NCBI GenBank assembly: GCA_955652655.1
Contig: CATPCK010000978.1
Coordinates: 1 to 12,592, forward strand
Source: an uncultured Ktedonobacteraceae bacterium
Lineage (GTDB): Bacteria; Chloroflexota; Ktedonobacteria; Ktedonobacterales; Ktedonobacteraceae
Direction: 5' to 3'
Length of the DNA: 12,592 nt
The notes beneath the pieces are model-generated. The model searched no databases. It saw nothing but the letters and a program-made list of their open reading frames with translations, and was not told where the DNA came from. The translations under genes and the position numbers were made by a program. This document shows, one piece after another, positions 1 to 6,264 of this stretch. The stretch's first letter is position 1. Each line of letters begins with the position of its first letter.

Positions 1-213
1 CTACTTCTCCTCTGGCACATCCTCTATCAAATCCGTAACAGGAACACCGAGGGCTTTCGCTATCTTATCGAGCGTAAAGAAAGACACATCATGCTGGGGG
101 TTATGCCATACCGATTGAACTGTCCGATAGGAGAGGTCGGCCATTCTTGAGAGTTTTGCCATACCTATCCCCTTTGCCTGGGCCACTTCTTTTACCCGCA
201 GGCGGCGCATCAT
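1..213 (-). CDS. XRE-family helix-turn-helix regulator (small)
   Basis: A complete 70-residue DNA-binding protein consisting of little more than one Cro/C1-type HTH domain. Residues about 9-57 carry the XRE fold. The HTH core lies at about 20-38 (KLSRMADLSYRTVQSVW), followed by the typical 'TLDKIAKALGVPVTDLI' helix and an acidic tail. The reading frame stays open upstream to 339, but that extension is low-complexity (runs of I/T/L). A clear Shine-Dalgarno (GAGGAG on the minus strand, about 216-221) sits just before two consecutive ATGs at 213 and 210; I chose 213, and 210 is equally possible. It is divergent from the Ser/Thr kinase at 507, with about 290 bases between them. It resembles the small single-domain XRE proteins that autoregulate or control a neighbour. 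The target is unknown; self-regulation or control of the kinase is inference only. Confidence 0.85.
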   Translation of the reverse strand: MMRRLRVKEVAQAKGIGMAKLSRMADLSYRTVQSVWHNPQHDVSFFTLDKIAKALGVPVTDLIEDVPEEK

Positions 214-382
214 TGAACTCCTCATGAGTAGTAGTAGGGTAAGCATACTAAGACTACCTACTCGACGCAAGTACATGGTAATGGTAATAACTATAGTAGT
301 GACCAATATATTACTCTCTCTTTTGCGGAATTTGCACACGGAGAGCCTACCGCAGAAGAATTACCTTGCCTCTTTCTTTCAC

Positions 383-412
383 TTGCGGCACTCCCCCTCT
401 AGCTTGTATACT
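383..412 (+). promoter_or_regulatory. Candidate sigma70-type promoter for the short Ser/Thr kinase
   Basis: TTGCGG at 383-388 and TATACT at 407-412 are separated by 18 bases, with TG immediately before the -10 box. Transcription would start near 419, giving a leader of about 88 bases before the ATG at 507. A small inverted repeat, CTAC-TCGT-GTAG (411-422), covers the likely start point and could be an operator. Further left, between the two divergent genes, GTAATA (284-289) and TATTAC (309-314) form a 6-bp inverted repeat with a 19-base gap, a possible site for the divergent XRE protein. Called by eye from consensus only. Confidence 0.45.
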
Positions 413-506
413 ACTCGTGTAGCAAGAGAGAAATGTGTCGCGTTCTTTTTCAGACTGACCGTGCTGTACGTATCTTCGCGCGTGAGAGGGCGAAGGAGCA
501 AACGCT

Positions 507-1448
507 ATGGTCCCACAGCAACCCTTTTCTCCTGGAGAGATCGTTCTCCATACGCTCTTCAGGAATCGTTACTTCATCGTGAGCAAGGTTGGCGCAGGCG
601 GCTTCGGTTCGGTCTACAAGGCCAGGGACACCCAGAGCGGAGATCGCCTGGTTGCTCTCAAGGAAGTGAGTCTGCTGGGGCTGCATCCACAGGCGATGAT
701 TGAAGCTACCACCGCCTTCCAGCGTGAAGTGAGCGTGTTATCGCAACTGGATCATCCCCATCTGCCACGCGTCTATGAGCACTTTCAGACCCCGGGCCAT
801 TGGTACCTGGTCATGGACTTCATCGCAGGCCAAACCCTTGAGCAATACCAGAGCCAGGCACCCAACGGACGCCTTCTCCTCAGCGAAGTACTCGAGATCG
901 GGATTCAACTATGTCGAGTCCTGGATTACCTGCATTCACACCACCCGCCCATCGTCTTCCGCGATCTCAAACCTGCCAACATCATGCGCACTCCGGCAGG
1001 ACAGCTTTACTTGATCGATTTTGGGATTGCACGGTACTTCAAGCCAGGACAGGCCAAAGACACCGTCGCTCTTGGTTCGCTTGGATATGCCGCACCAGAG
1101 CAGTATGGCAAAGTACAAACCACTCCGCGTGCCGATATCTACAGCTTAGGGGCCGTTTTGCATCAATGCCTGACGGCGAGAGATCCCTCAGAAGCGCCGT
1201 TTCGCTTTCTCCCCCTTCGTCCCACAAGCCAATCCGACCCCGCATCGCTCACCACGAGTATGGTGGATGTACTGCTGAACAAACTTGAAACGCTCATCGC
1301 CCGCATGCTCGAGATGGATGTGAACAAAAGGCCACCCGATGTAGCCTGTGTGCAACAGGAGCTACACGAAATGAGCGTCCTCTGGTCCGACATCCGCAAA
1401 AGCTTCTGGCGACCAAAACTGGGGTATACCCAACAAATGCGTAACTGA
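507..1448 (+). CDS. Short cytosolic Ser/Thr protein kinase (Hanks type)
   Basis: A 313-residue protein kinase with essentially no regulatory extension. The N lobe has the Gly-rich loop VGAGGFGSVY (28-37), the catalytic Lys in VALK (K52) and the helix-C Glu (E74 in FQRE). The C lobe has catalytic loop FRDLKPAN (151-158, D153), DFG at 171-173, APE at 196-198, and D210 in the 'DIYSLG' helix F. The HRD histidine is Phe here, a variant I know from other bacterial kinases that does not remove the catalytic Asp. There is no transmembrane segment, PASTA, TPR or WD40 tail, so it should be soluble and may need a partner for sensing. The start is supported by AAGGAG at 493-498, 8 bases before the ATG. 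The gene stands alone, divergent from an XRE regulator and followed by repeat-rich non-coding DNA. Substrates cannot be read from the sequence. Confidence 0.93.
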   Translation: MVPQQPFSPGEIVLHTLFRNRYFIVSKVGAGGFGSVYKARDTQSGDRLVALKEVSLLGLHPQAMIEATTAFQREVSVLSQLDHPHLPRVYEHFQTPGHWYLVMDFIAGQTLEQYQSQAPNGRLLLSEVLEIGIQLCRVLDYLHSHHPPIVFRDLKPANIMRTPAGQLYLIDFGIARYFKPGQAKDTVALGSLGYAAPEQYGKVQTTPRADIYSLGAVLHQCLTARDPSEAPFRFLPLRPTSQSDPASLTTSMVDVLLNKLETLIARMLEMDVNKRPPDVACVQQELHEMSVLWSDIRKSFWRPKLGYTQQMRN

Positions 1449-1461
1449 AGACTTTCTTCAT

Positions 1462-1497
1462 AAACAAGTGAAACAAGTGAAACAAGTGAAACAAACA
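1462..1497 (+). repeat. 9-base tandem repeat (AAACAAGTG), three perfect copies plus a partial fourth
   Basis: AAACAAGTG occurs at 1462-1470, 1471-1479 and 1480-1488 with no mismatch, then decays as AAACAAACA. It starts 14 bases after the kinase stop codon (1446-1448). The unit is a multiple of three but lies outside any gene. It is probably a slippage-prone microsatellite. Confidence 0.9.
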
Positions 1498-1693
1498 CCG
1501 GACGAGATTCGTGAGAGCGGGTTGCCCCCCCCAAATTAGGTGCCATCAGTATACTAATAAGTAGAAGCCATACCACACGTCTTATAAAACAATAATCTCA
1601 CCAATTCAAACCCTCTAACAAATCGGAGCTGAAAATGCCACCTCAAACAAATATCACAGAAACAAATCCGCATATCAATCATGCTGTCCACGC

Positions 1694-1795
1694 ACATAAA
1701 TGTACGGGAAGGGCTTGCCCCTGCCCTGTTTGCCCCCGCCTCGCTTGCCCCTGCCCTTTCCCTTACTCCTATCACACTCCCAAAAACATTTATGT
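1694..1795. repeat. C-rich direct repeats framed by 10-bp inverted arms
   Basis: ACATAAATGT (1694-1703) has its exact reverse complement ACATTTATGT at 1786-1795. Between these arms, GCTTGCCCCTGCCCT is repeated exactly at 1713-1727 and 1743-1757 (30-base period), and GGGC-TT-GCCC (1711-1720) forms a small hairpin. The whole block of about 100 bases therefore has inverted ends and a strongly strand-biased interior (C-rich on plus, G-rich on minus). This fits a small intergenic repeat element. It is not a coding tract, although it reads as Pro/Leu/Cys-rich peptide in some frames. Confidence 0.6.
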
Positions 1796-1951
1796 CGCAA
1801 ATTCAGACAGATTTGCCCCACATTCTCTCGCGTGGCAACCACCCCCCATTTATTCTCATCAAATGGGCTTCCTCTCACATTTGCTTCATTCCAAAAAAAT
1901 TATGTCGCAAATTCAGACAGATTTTCCCCACATTCTCTCGCATGGCAACCA
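1790..1951. repeat. 52-base direct repeat, two copies 110 bases apart
   Basis: Copy 1 is 1790-1841 and copy 2 is 1900-1951. They match at 50 of 52 positions; the differences are G to T at 1815/1925 and G to A at 1832/1942. Both begin TTATGTCGCAAATTCAGACA and end TGGCAACCA, and both follow an A-rich tract. The spacer between them (1842-1899) is unrelated sequence. Near identity in a non-coding region suggests recent duplication or insertion of a repeat family member. I see no transposase and no inverted ends on the unit itself. Confidence 0.85.
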
Positions 1952-2057
1952 ATGAAACGTAGAGGTTATCCCTTGTTGGCAACCTGCCAGCCTGTTCCTG
2001 ATCTGTGGTGGAACCGTTTTGTAGAGGTAATAAAGATAGCCAGAATCCCGCCCGTAG

Positions 2058-2124
2058 TGTATACTAAGAGCCATCATTCATCATGTGACATGTTGTCACT
2101 GTTAACCTATCGATCATATAGATC
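2058..2124 (+). promoter_or_regulatory. selB promoter region with palindromic candidate operator
   Basis: Two candidate promoters can be read. The better one is TTGTCA (2093-2098) and TATAGA (2117-2122), spaced 18 bases, placing the start about 10 bases before the ATG. The second is a TG-preceded TATACT box at 2060-2065 with no good -35. A 15-base palindrome, GTGACA-TGT-TGTCAC (2085-2099), covers the -35 of the first and lies just downstream of the start of the second. A further GATC-ATATA-GATC (2112-2124) overlaps the first -10 box. No Shine-Dalgarno is visible before the selB ATG, which fits a very short or leaderless-type mRNA. All inferred from consensus. Confidence 0.45.
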
Positions 2125-2139
2125 AGTCAGTCATCATCT

Positions 2140-4071
2140 ATGAGTTGTATTGGTACCGCCGGTCACATTGACCATGGCAAATCTACACTCGTCAAGGCCT
2201 TAACGGGCATCGATCCCGATCGCCTGGCGGAAGAAAAAGAACGTGGCATGACCATAGATCTCGGCTTTGCCTGGCTCAAACTGCCCGGCGGCCGCGAGGT
2301 CAGCATCGTCGATGTACCCGGCCACGAAAGCTTCATCAAGAACATGCTCGCCGGTGTGGGCGGCATTGATGCGGCTCTGCTCGTCATTGCCGCCGACGAG
2401 GGTATCATGCCGCAGACCCGCGAACACCTGGCTATCCTTGACCTGCTGCACGTGCCGCGAGGCATCGTCGCGCTGACCAAAGCCGACCTGGTAGACGAGG
2501 AGTGGCTGGAACTGGTACGAGAAGAGGTCGCGGAGTACCTTCTGCCGACAACGCTGGCTCATGCTCCCATCGTCCCGGTCTCGGCCTACACTATGCAAGG
2601 GATACCCGACCTGCTTGCTCAGCTGGAGCAGATGCTTGCCACCTCGCAGGAGCGGCAGAACATCGCCCGCCCGCGCCTGCCTGTTGACCGCGTCTTTACC
2701 CTGACGGGCTTCGGCACCATCGTCACCGGTACCCTGCTCGATGGCAACTTCAAAATGGGACAGGAGGTTGAGATCTTGCCGCAAGGCCTGAAGACGCGCA
2801 TTCGCGGCCTGCAAACACACCAGCACAAAATGGAGATCGCACAGCCGGGGAGCCGCGTAGCTATAAACCTGGCCAATGTCTCGCGTACAGACCTCGCGCG
2901 CGGAGATGTCGTCGCCCTACCCGGCCAGCTTCGCCCGGCCATACTCATCGATGCCCATATCCAGCTGCTGGCTGACGCTCCCCGTTCTCTCACTCATAAC
3001 ACACTGGTGGATTTTTACAGTGGATCGCAGGAAGTACCGGCGCGTGTACGCCTGCTCGACGTCGAAGAGTTGCAGCCGGGAAAGAGCGCGTGGGTACAGC
3101 TGCGCCTCAGTCGCCCGGCTGTACTGGCAAGACGCGACCGTTTTATCTTGCGCATACCGTCGCCCAGCACCACCATTGGCGGCGGCGCTGTAGTCGATGT
3201 GCAGGCACGCTATCACCGGCGCTACCAGGCAGCGATCCTCAATCGACTCGCCACCCTTGAGCATGGCGCACCAGAAGAATTGGTGCTTGCCACGTTAGAT
3301 AGAAGGACACGTTTAGCGCATTCGTCCAACACCGTCGCGAAAGGCCAGGCTTTTAAGGGATACAGCGGCTACGAATTGGCGGAGATCGTCAAACAAAGTA
3401 ATCTTTCACAAGATGTGACACAACAAACCTTGGAGACGTTGTTACATGAAGGAAGAGTGCGGCGTATAGGAGCGGCATGGTTCGCCCAACCAGTATGGGA
3501 TGCGATGGTAGAGGAAACGGTCCGACTGCTCAGCGAGCAGCACAGGCAGTACCCGTTGCGCGGCGGCCTCTCAAAAGAGGAATGGCGCACACGGCTCAAC
3601 CTCTCTCCCAGGATGGCGGCTGAAATATTCATAACCTTGCAAGCGGAAGGCATTGTCGCGGAAGCTACATCGACAGGCGGCTCTATTCGCCTACCCGATT
3701 TCGTACCGAGCTTCAGCAAGGCACAGCAGCAACAGGTCGAGCAATTGTTGCGCCGCTTTCGGGAGAATCCCTATACTCCACCTGTGCGCGGCGAAGCTGA
3801 AGCAGTCGTAGGTACTGAAGTGCTGAATGCCTTGATAGAGCAGGGGCAGTTAGTAAAACTGGGAGATGGAGTACTCTTTTTACGGGAAACCTACGATGAG
3901 GCAATAGCCAAATTGGTACAGTACCTGCGTGAGCATGGTACAATGACCGTGGCTGAGGCACGAGATGTATTAGGAGCAACACGCAAATACATCCTGCCGC
4001 TTTTGGAACACATGGACACGTTAAAAATAACCCGGCGTATAGGGGATGAACGGGTATTGGGTACTCCATAG
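2140..4071 (+). CDS. selB: Selenocysteine-specific translation elongation factor SelB
   Basis: A GTPase that delivers Sec-tRNA(Sec) to UGA codons marked by a SECIS hairpin; 643 residues, normal for bacterial SelB. The GTPase domain has G1 GHIDHGKST (8-16), G2 around GMTIDLGF (36-43), G3 DVPGHE (58-63), G4 TKAD (113-116) and G5 SAY (148-150). The GMTIDLGF and TKAD forms mark SelB rather than EF-Tu or IF2. Domain II follows ('FTLTGFGTIVTGTLLDG', about 186-202), then domain III to about 355. About 375-643 are winged-helix repeats for SECIS binding, ending in the typical 'LGATRKYILPLLEH...RRIGDERVL' wing. The start is fixed by the G1 motif 8 residues in, although no Shine-Dalgarno precedes it. 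selA, selD, the Sec tRNA and any selenoprotein gene are not in the window, so the gene stands alone here. Confidence 0.96.
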   Translation: MSCIGTAGHIDHGKSTLVKALTGIDPDRLAEEKERGMTIDLGFAWLKLPGGREVSIVDVPGHESFIKNMLAGVGGIDAALLVIAADEGIMPQTREHLAILDLLHVPRGIVALTKADLVDEEWLELVREEVAEYLLPTTLAHAPIVPVSAYTMQGIPDLLAQLEQMLATSQERQNIARPRLPVDRVFTLTGFGTIVTGTLLDGNFKMGQEVEILPQGLKTRIRGLQTHQHKMEIAQPGSRVAINLANVSRTDLARGDVVALPGQLRPAILIDAHIQLLADAPRSLTHNTLVDFYSGSQEVPARVRLLDVEELQPGKSAWVQLRLSRPAVLARRDRFILRIPSPSTTIGGGAVVDVQARYHRRYQAAILNRLATLEHGAPEELVLATLDRRTRLAHSSNTVAKGQAFKGYSGYELAEIVKQSNLSQDVTQQTLETLLHEGRVRRIGAAWFAQPVWDAMVEETVRLLSEQHRQYPLRGGLSKEEWRTRLNLSPRMAAEIFITLQAEGIVAEATSTGGSIRLPDFVPSFSKAQQQQVEQLLRRFRENPYTPPVRGEAEAVVGTEVLNALIEQGQLVKLGDGVLFLRETYDEAIAKLVQYLREHGTMTVAEARDVLGATRKYILPLLEHMDTLKITRRIGDERVLGTP

Positions 4072-4089
4072 CACAAATGAAAGGTCATC

Positions 4090-4122
4090 GGAGGTGTAAA
4101 GGGCGCAGTCCCTCCTGCCCCC
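4090..4122 (+). terminator. GC-rich hairpin after selB, probable terminator
   Basis: Two mutually exclusive stems are possible. One is GGGCGCAG (4101-4108) with CTGCCCCC (4115-4122), 7 pairs around one C-C mismatch and a 6-base loop. The other is GGAGG (4090-4094) with CCTCC (4111-4115). They lie 19-51 bases beyond the selB stop and are followed by CGACTTTATAAT, with only a short T tract. A terminator role is plausible but not textbook. Confidence 0.4.
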
Positions 4123-4161
4123 CGACTTTATAATATCCTTGAAGCATAATGTAGGAAAGTG

Positions 4162-4190
4162 TTCCATTATGTTGCAGAATACGTTACAAT
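4162..4190 (+). promoter_or_regulatory. Weak candidate promoter for the PASTA kinase
   Basis: A good -10 box, TACAAT (4185-4190), has a poor -35 (TTCCAT, 4162-4167) 17 bases upstream. Transcription would start near 4197, leaving a leader of about 70 bases. That leader contains an out-of-frame 20-codon ATG reading frame (4237-4299) that overlaps the start of the kinase; whether it is translated is unknown. Confidence 0.35.
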
Positions 4191-4267
4191 AGTGGGTGCA
4201 AAAGAAGGAAATAAGGGCGCACCAGCTTGCGTCTACATGGAGAAAGAGCGCATCAACCTGCGTTCCA

Positions 4268-6103
4268 ATGAGAAGTATGCCAATCGAAGTTTTGGGTGAT
4301 CGATATCAACTGGGAGATGCTATAGGTCGAGGCGGCATGGCCACAATCTATCGTGGTCAGGACATGCGTATGGATAAAGTCGTAGCCATCAAAGTGCTCC
4401 GCGAAGTCTATAGCACCGACCCAAAGTTTGTAACTCGATTTCAACGTGAAGCGAGAGCCGCGTCATCATTACAACATCCCAACATAGTGCAGGTCTACGA
4501 CTACGGCCAGACCAACGGAAACTATTTCATCGTCATGGAACTGGTGGAAGGCACAGACCTGCGCCGCTACCTGCGTTCGCGCGGCGTCCTCGCGGTTGAT
4601 CGAGCCATTATCATCGCTCATGATGTTGCCCTTGGACTGGGAGCAGCTCATCGCCGTGGCATTGTTCATCGCGACGTCAAACCACAAAATGTCCTGGTGG
4701 GACGTGATGGTTCAATCAAGCTCACCGATTTTGGTATCGCCAGCGTCTACAAAGATATTAATGCCGAGCGTCTCACCACGACCGGTATGACCCTTGGCAC
4801 TGTACAATATTATGCTCCAGAGCAGGCCCAGGGCGAAATCGTCAGCCCGGCTGCCGACGTCTATGCCCTCGGCATTGTCATGTACGAAATGCTTACTGGA
4901 CGCACACCCTTTGATGGCGATACTCCTGTAGCGGTTGCTATGCAGCATATCCAGGACCTGCCTACTCCGCCGAGCTATTACAATCCCGATATACCACCAG
5001 CCCTGCAAGAAATCATCATGCGTTGCCTTGAGAAAGAGCCAGAGCGCCGCTACCGCGATGGCAGTATGCTTGCCCGCGCCCTGGAACTACTGGGTGAATC
5101 AGAGGTGGATGACGCTTTACCCGGTGCAGTCATGCCAGGACTGACACAAACACCGACCAGTGTTGCAACCATACCTCAGTATCCCGGTGCTAATGGGGCT
5201 CAGCGCACCTCGAGCTCATCACCTAACAACATGGCATACCCTCCGGGCAATGGAATGCCACGTCAGCCTGAGCCACTCATCCTTGCTAATCAACCAGGGT
5301 ATAACAACCAGCTAGAGGAAGCTTCCATCTATCCCAGGAGCACGCAGCCACGCCCTAGTTCTGTTCCATACGAAAGGCGCGATTCGCGTTTTGCCGGCAT
5401 TATTACCGCGCTTATCCTGCTGGCAACATTGTTATTACTGGGCTTCAGCATTTACCTGGCGGCTGAACTCAACTTCATTCACCTGCCCTGGCTTAATGGC
5501 TCAAATGCGACTCCCACCATCACTATCCAGCAATTTGCCGTCCCTGATTTACGAGGAAAGACATACCAGGCTGCGCTATCAACTGCCACCAAAGCAGGTT
5601 TCACCTTAACGGTCACCAATGGTATTACAACAGGAGTTGTGATCAACCAGGACCCGGCGCCGCCTCTACTCGCCGCTAAAGGCTCCCCTATTCGGGTCAC
5701 CTTTGGATCGGCAACTCAGCAGACAGTGGTAGTGCCGCCCAACCTGGTGGGCAATACCCTCAGTGGAGCGGAACAGATTCTGACCAATGTAGGTCTTAGC
5801 TATTCTGTACGCCCTGATGGCGCAGATCCGAATAATAGGACGCCCAACATTGTATCAAGGGTAGATCCATCGAGCGGTACGACCATCCCAATAAATCGTA
5901 CTGTCATCCTCTACGTACAGAATCTCACGAATGGTACGCCTGCGGCATCGCCAACCCAGAATCCGCAGCCGACCAGAAATCCGTTGCCCTCTCCGACGGC
6001 AACCAAACCACCACCAACACCGACGCCAACCAAACCACCACCAACACCGACGCCAACCAAACCACCACCAACACCAACTGTGAAACCGGATCCCACGCCG
6101 TAG
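4268..6103 (+). CDS. PknB-type receptor Ser/Thr kinase with two PASTA domains
   Basis: A membrane kinase of about 611 residues whose extracellular PASTA domains are expected to bind muropeptides or lipid II, as in PknB/PrkC/Stk1. Residue positions use the ATG at 4268. Kinase domain: Gly loop IGRGGMATIY (19-28), K42 in VAIK, HRDVKPQN (134-141), DFG (154-156), a Thr-rich activation segment 'TTTGMTLGT' (170-178, the usual autophosphorylation site) and APE (183-185). A Pro/Ser/Asn-rich juxtamembrane stretch precedes one TM helix (about 375-398). PASTA 1 (about 423-480) and PASTA 2 (about 487-551) follow, then a Pro/Thr tail with three TKPPPTPTP units. The start is uncertain: the frame is open from a GTG at 4196, and ATGs occur at 4268 and 4277, none with a good Shine-Dalgarno. 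Kinase homology begins at about 'VLGDRYQLG', so 4268 or 4277 is preferred. No phosphatase or FtsW/PBP neighbours are present, unlike classic pknB operons. Confidence 0.94.
   Translation: MRSMPIEVLGDRYQLGDAIGRGGMATIYRGQDMRMDKVVAIKVLREVYSTDPKFVTRFQREARAASSLQHPNIVQVYDYGQTNGNYFIVMELVEGTDLRRYLRSRGVLAVDRAIIIAHDVALGLGAAHRRGIVHRDVKPQNVLVGRDGSIKLTDFGIASVYKDINAERLTTTGMTLGTVQYYAPEQAQGEIVSPAADVYALGIVMYEMLTGRTPFDGDTPVAVAMQHIQDLPTPPSYYNPDIPPALQEIIMRCLEKEPERRYRDGSMLARALELLGESEVDDALPGAVMPGLTQTPTSVATIPQYPGANGAQRTSSSSPNNMAYPPGNGMPRQPEPLILANQPGYNNQLEEASIYPRSTQPRPSSVPYERRDSRFAGIITALILLATLLLLGFSIYLAAELNFIHLPWLNGSNATPTITIQQFAVPDLRGKTYQAALSTATKAGFTLTVTNGITTGVVINQDPAPPLLAAKGSPIRVTFGSATQQTVVVPPNLVGNTLSGAEQILTNVGLSYSVRPDGADPNNRTPNIVSRVDPSSGTTIPINRTVILYVQNLTNGTPAASPTQNPQPTRNPLPSPTATKPPPTPTPTKPPPTPTPTKPPPTPTVKPDPTP
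5998..6078 (+). repeat. Three 27-base tandem repeats in the PASTA-kinase tail
   Basis: Three near-identical 27-base units (5998-6024, 6025-6051, 6052-6078) encode the TKPPPTPTP tail. Units 1 and 2 differ by one base at their start; unit 3 changes its last codon pair. The tail probably spans or anchors in the cell wall. Copy number is likely to vary between strains. Confidence 0.85.
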
Positions 6104-6133
6104 AAGTGAGCATAAGCATAGGTATCCAAACAG

Positions 6134-6174
6134 GGGATGGGCGGTTGGTGTCGAAGTCACCAACCGCCCATCCC
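6134..6174. terminator. Strong bidirectional terminator between PASTA kinase and map
   Basis: GGGATGGGCGGTTGGTG (6134-6150) pairs perfectly with CACCAACCGCCCATCCC (6158-6174), a 17-bp stem with a 7-base loop. It lies 31 bases after the kinase stop and 91 bases beyond the map stop on the other strand. No long T run follows on either side (TATTAA on plus), but stem stability and its place between convergent genes make termination the obvious role. Confidence 0.8.
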
Positions 6175-6189
6175 TATTAAACAATCCTG

Positions 6190-6262
6190 GCGAACGACCT
6201 GCGTGAGTCTGCATGCAAGCCAATCGAAAAGTTCGGGATATCCCGTGTCTTCGATCGTTCGC
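6190..6262 (-). other. Nested palindromes just downstream of map
   Basis: Immediately after the map stop (minus strand) three arm pairs nest: GCGAACGA (6190-6197) with TCGTTCGC (6255-6262), ATCGAA (6223-6228) with TTCGAT (6250-6255, sharing one base with the outer arm), and a perfect 12-bp palindrome CGGGATATCCCG (6234-6245). The inner part could be a terminator or 3'-end stabilising structure for map in addition to the convergent terminator at 6134-6174. It is based on hand pairing, without energy calculation. Confidence 0.4.
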
Positions 6263-6264
6263 GA

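Larger units (their letters stand above)
1449..2059. other. Long non-coding, repeat-rich spacer
   Basis: Between the kinase stop and the selB promoter region I find no credible gene. The open frames here translate to Pro/Leu/Cys/Ser-rich low-complexity sequence that only mirrors the nucleotide repeats. Contents in order: a 9-base tandem repeat (1462 onward), a C8 run (1525-1532), an AGTATACT palindrome (1548-1555), a pair of C-rich 15-base direct repeats framed by inverted ACATAAATGT arms (1694-1795), and a 52-base unit present twice (1790-1951). The spacer looks like an accumulation site for small intergenic repeats rather than a degraded gene. No tRNA or recognisable small RNA was seen. Confidence 0.6.

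Noticed and set aside
214..339. N-terminal extension of the XRE protein to the ATG at 339
   Set aside because: The extension is I/T/L-rich low-complexity sequence, and a strong GAGGAG ribosome site sits directly before the ATGs at 213 and 210.
1462..1951. CRISPR-like array in the repeat-rich spacer
   Set aside because: Only two copies of the 52-base unit exist, with one 58-base spacer; the other repeats are unrelated in sequence. No cas gene is present.
1635..2143. Overlapping plus-strand open frames of 93-147 codons upstream of selB, one ending in an ATGA overlap with selB
   Set aside because: Their translations are Pro/Leu/Cys/Ser-rich and simply mirror the C-rich and 52-base nucleotide repeats. 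No Shine-Dalgarno or domain was seen, so they are treated as non-coding.
4072..4195. SECIS element or Sec tRNA after selB
   Set aside because: The hairpin here lies after the stop codon, next to no in-frame UGA within a coding frame, and no cloverleaf with a long variable arm can be drawn.
4196..4267. GTG start giving the PASTA kinase 24 more residues
   Set aside because: It has no ribosome site and lies at or before the likely transcription start. Kinase homology begins only after the ATG at 4268. It is not fully excluded.
4237..4299. 20-codon upstream reading frame overlapping the PASTA-kinase start
   Set aside because: It has no Shine-Dalgarno at a good distance and no recognisable peptide. 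Chance is the simplest explanation; mentioned only in the promoter entry.
5855..6223. Minus-strand Gly/Val/Trp-rich frames opposite the PASTA-kinase tail
   Set aside because: They are antisense readings of the 27-base Pro/Thr repeats.
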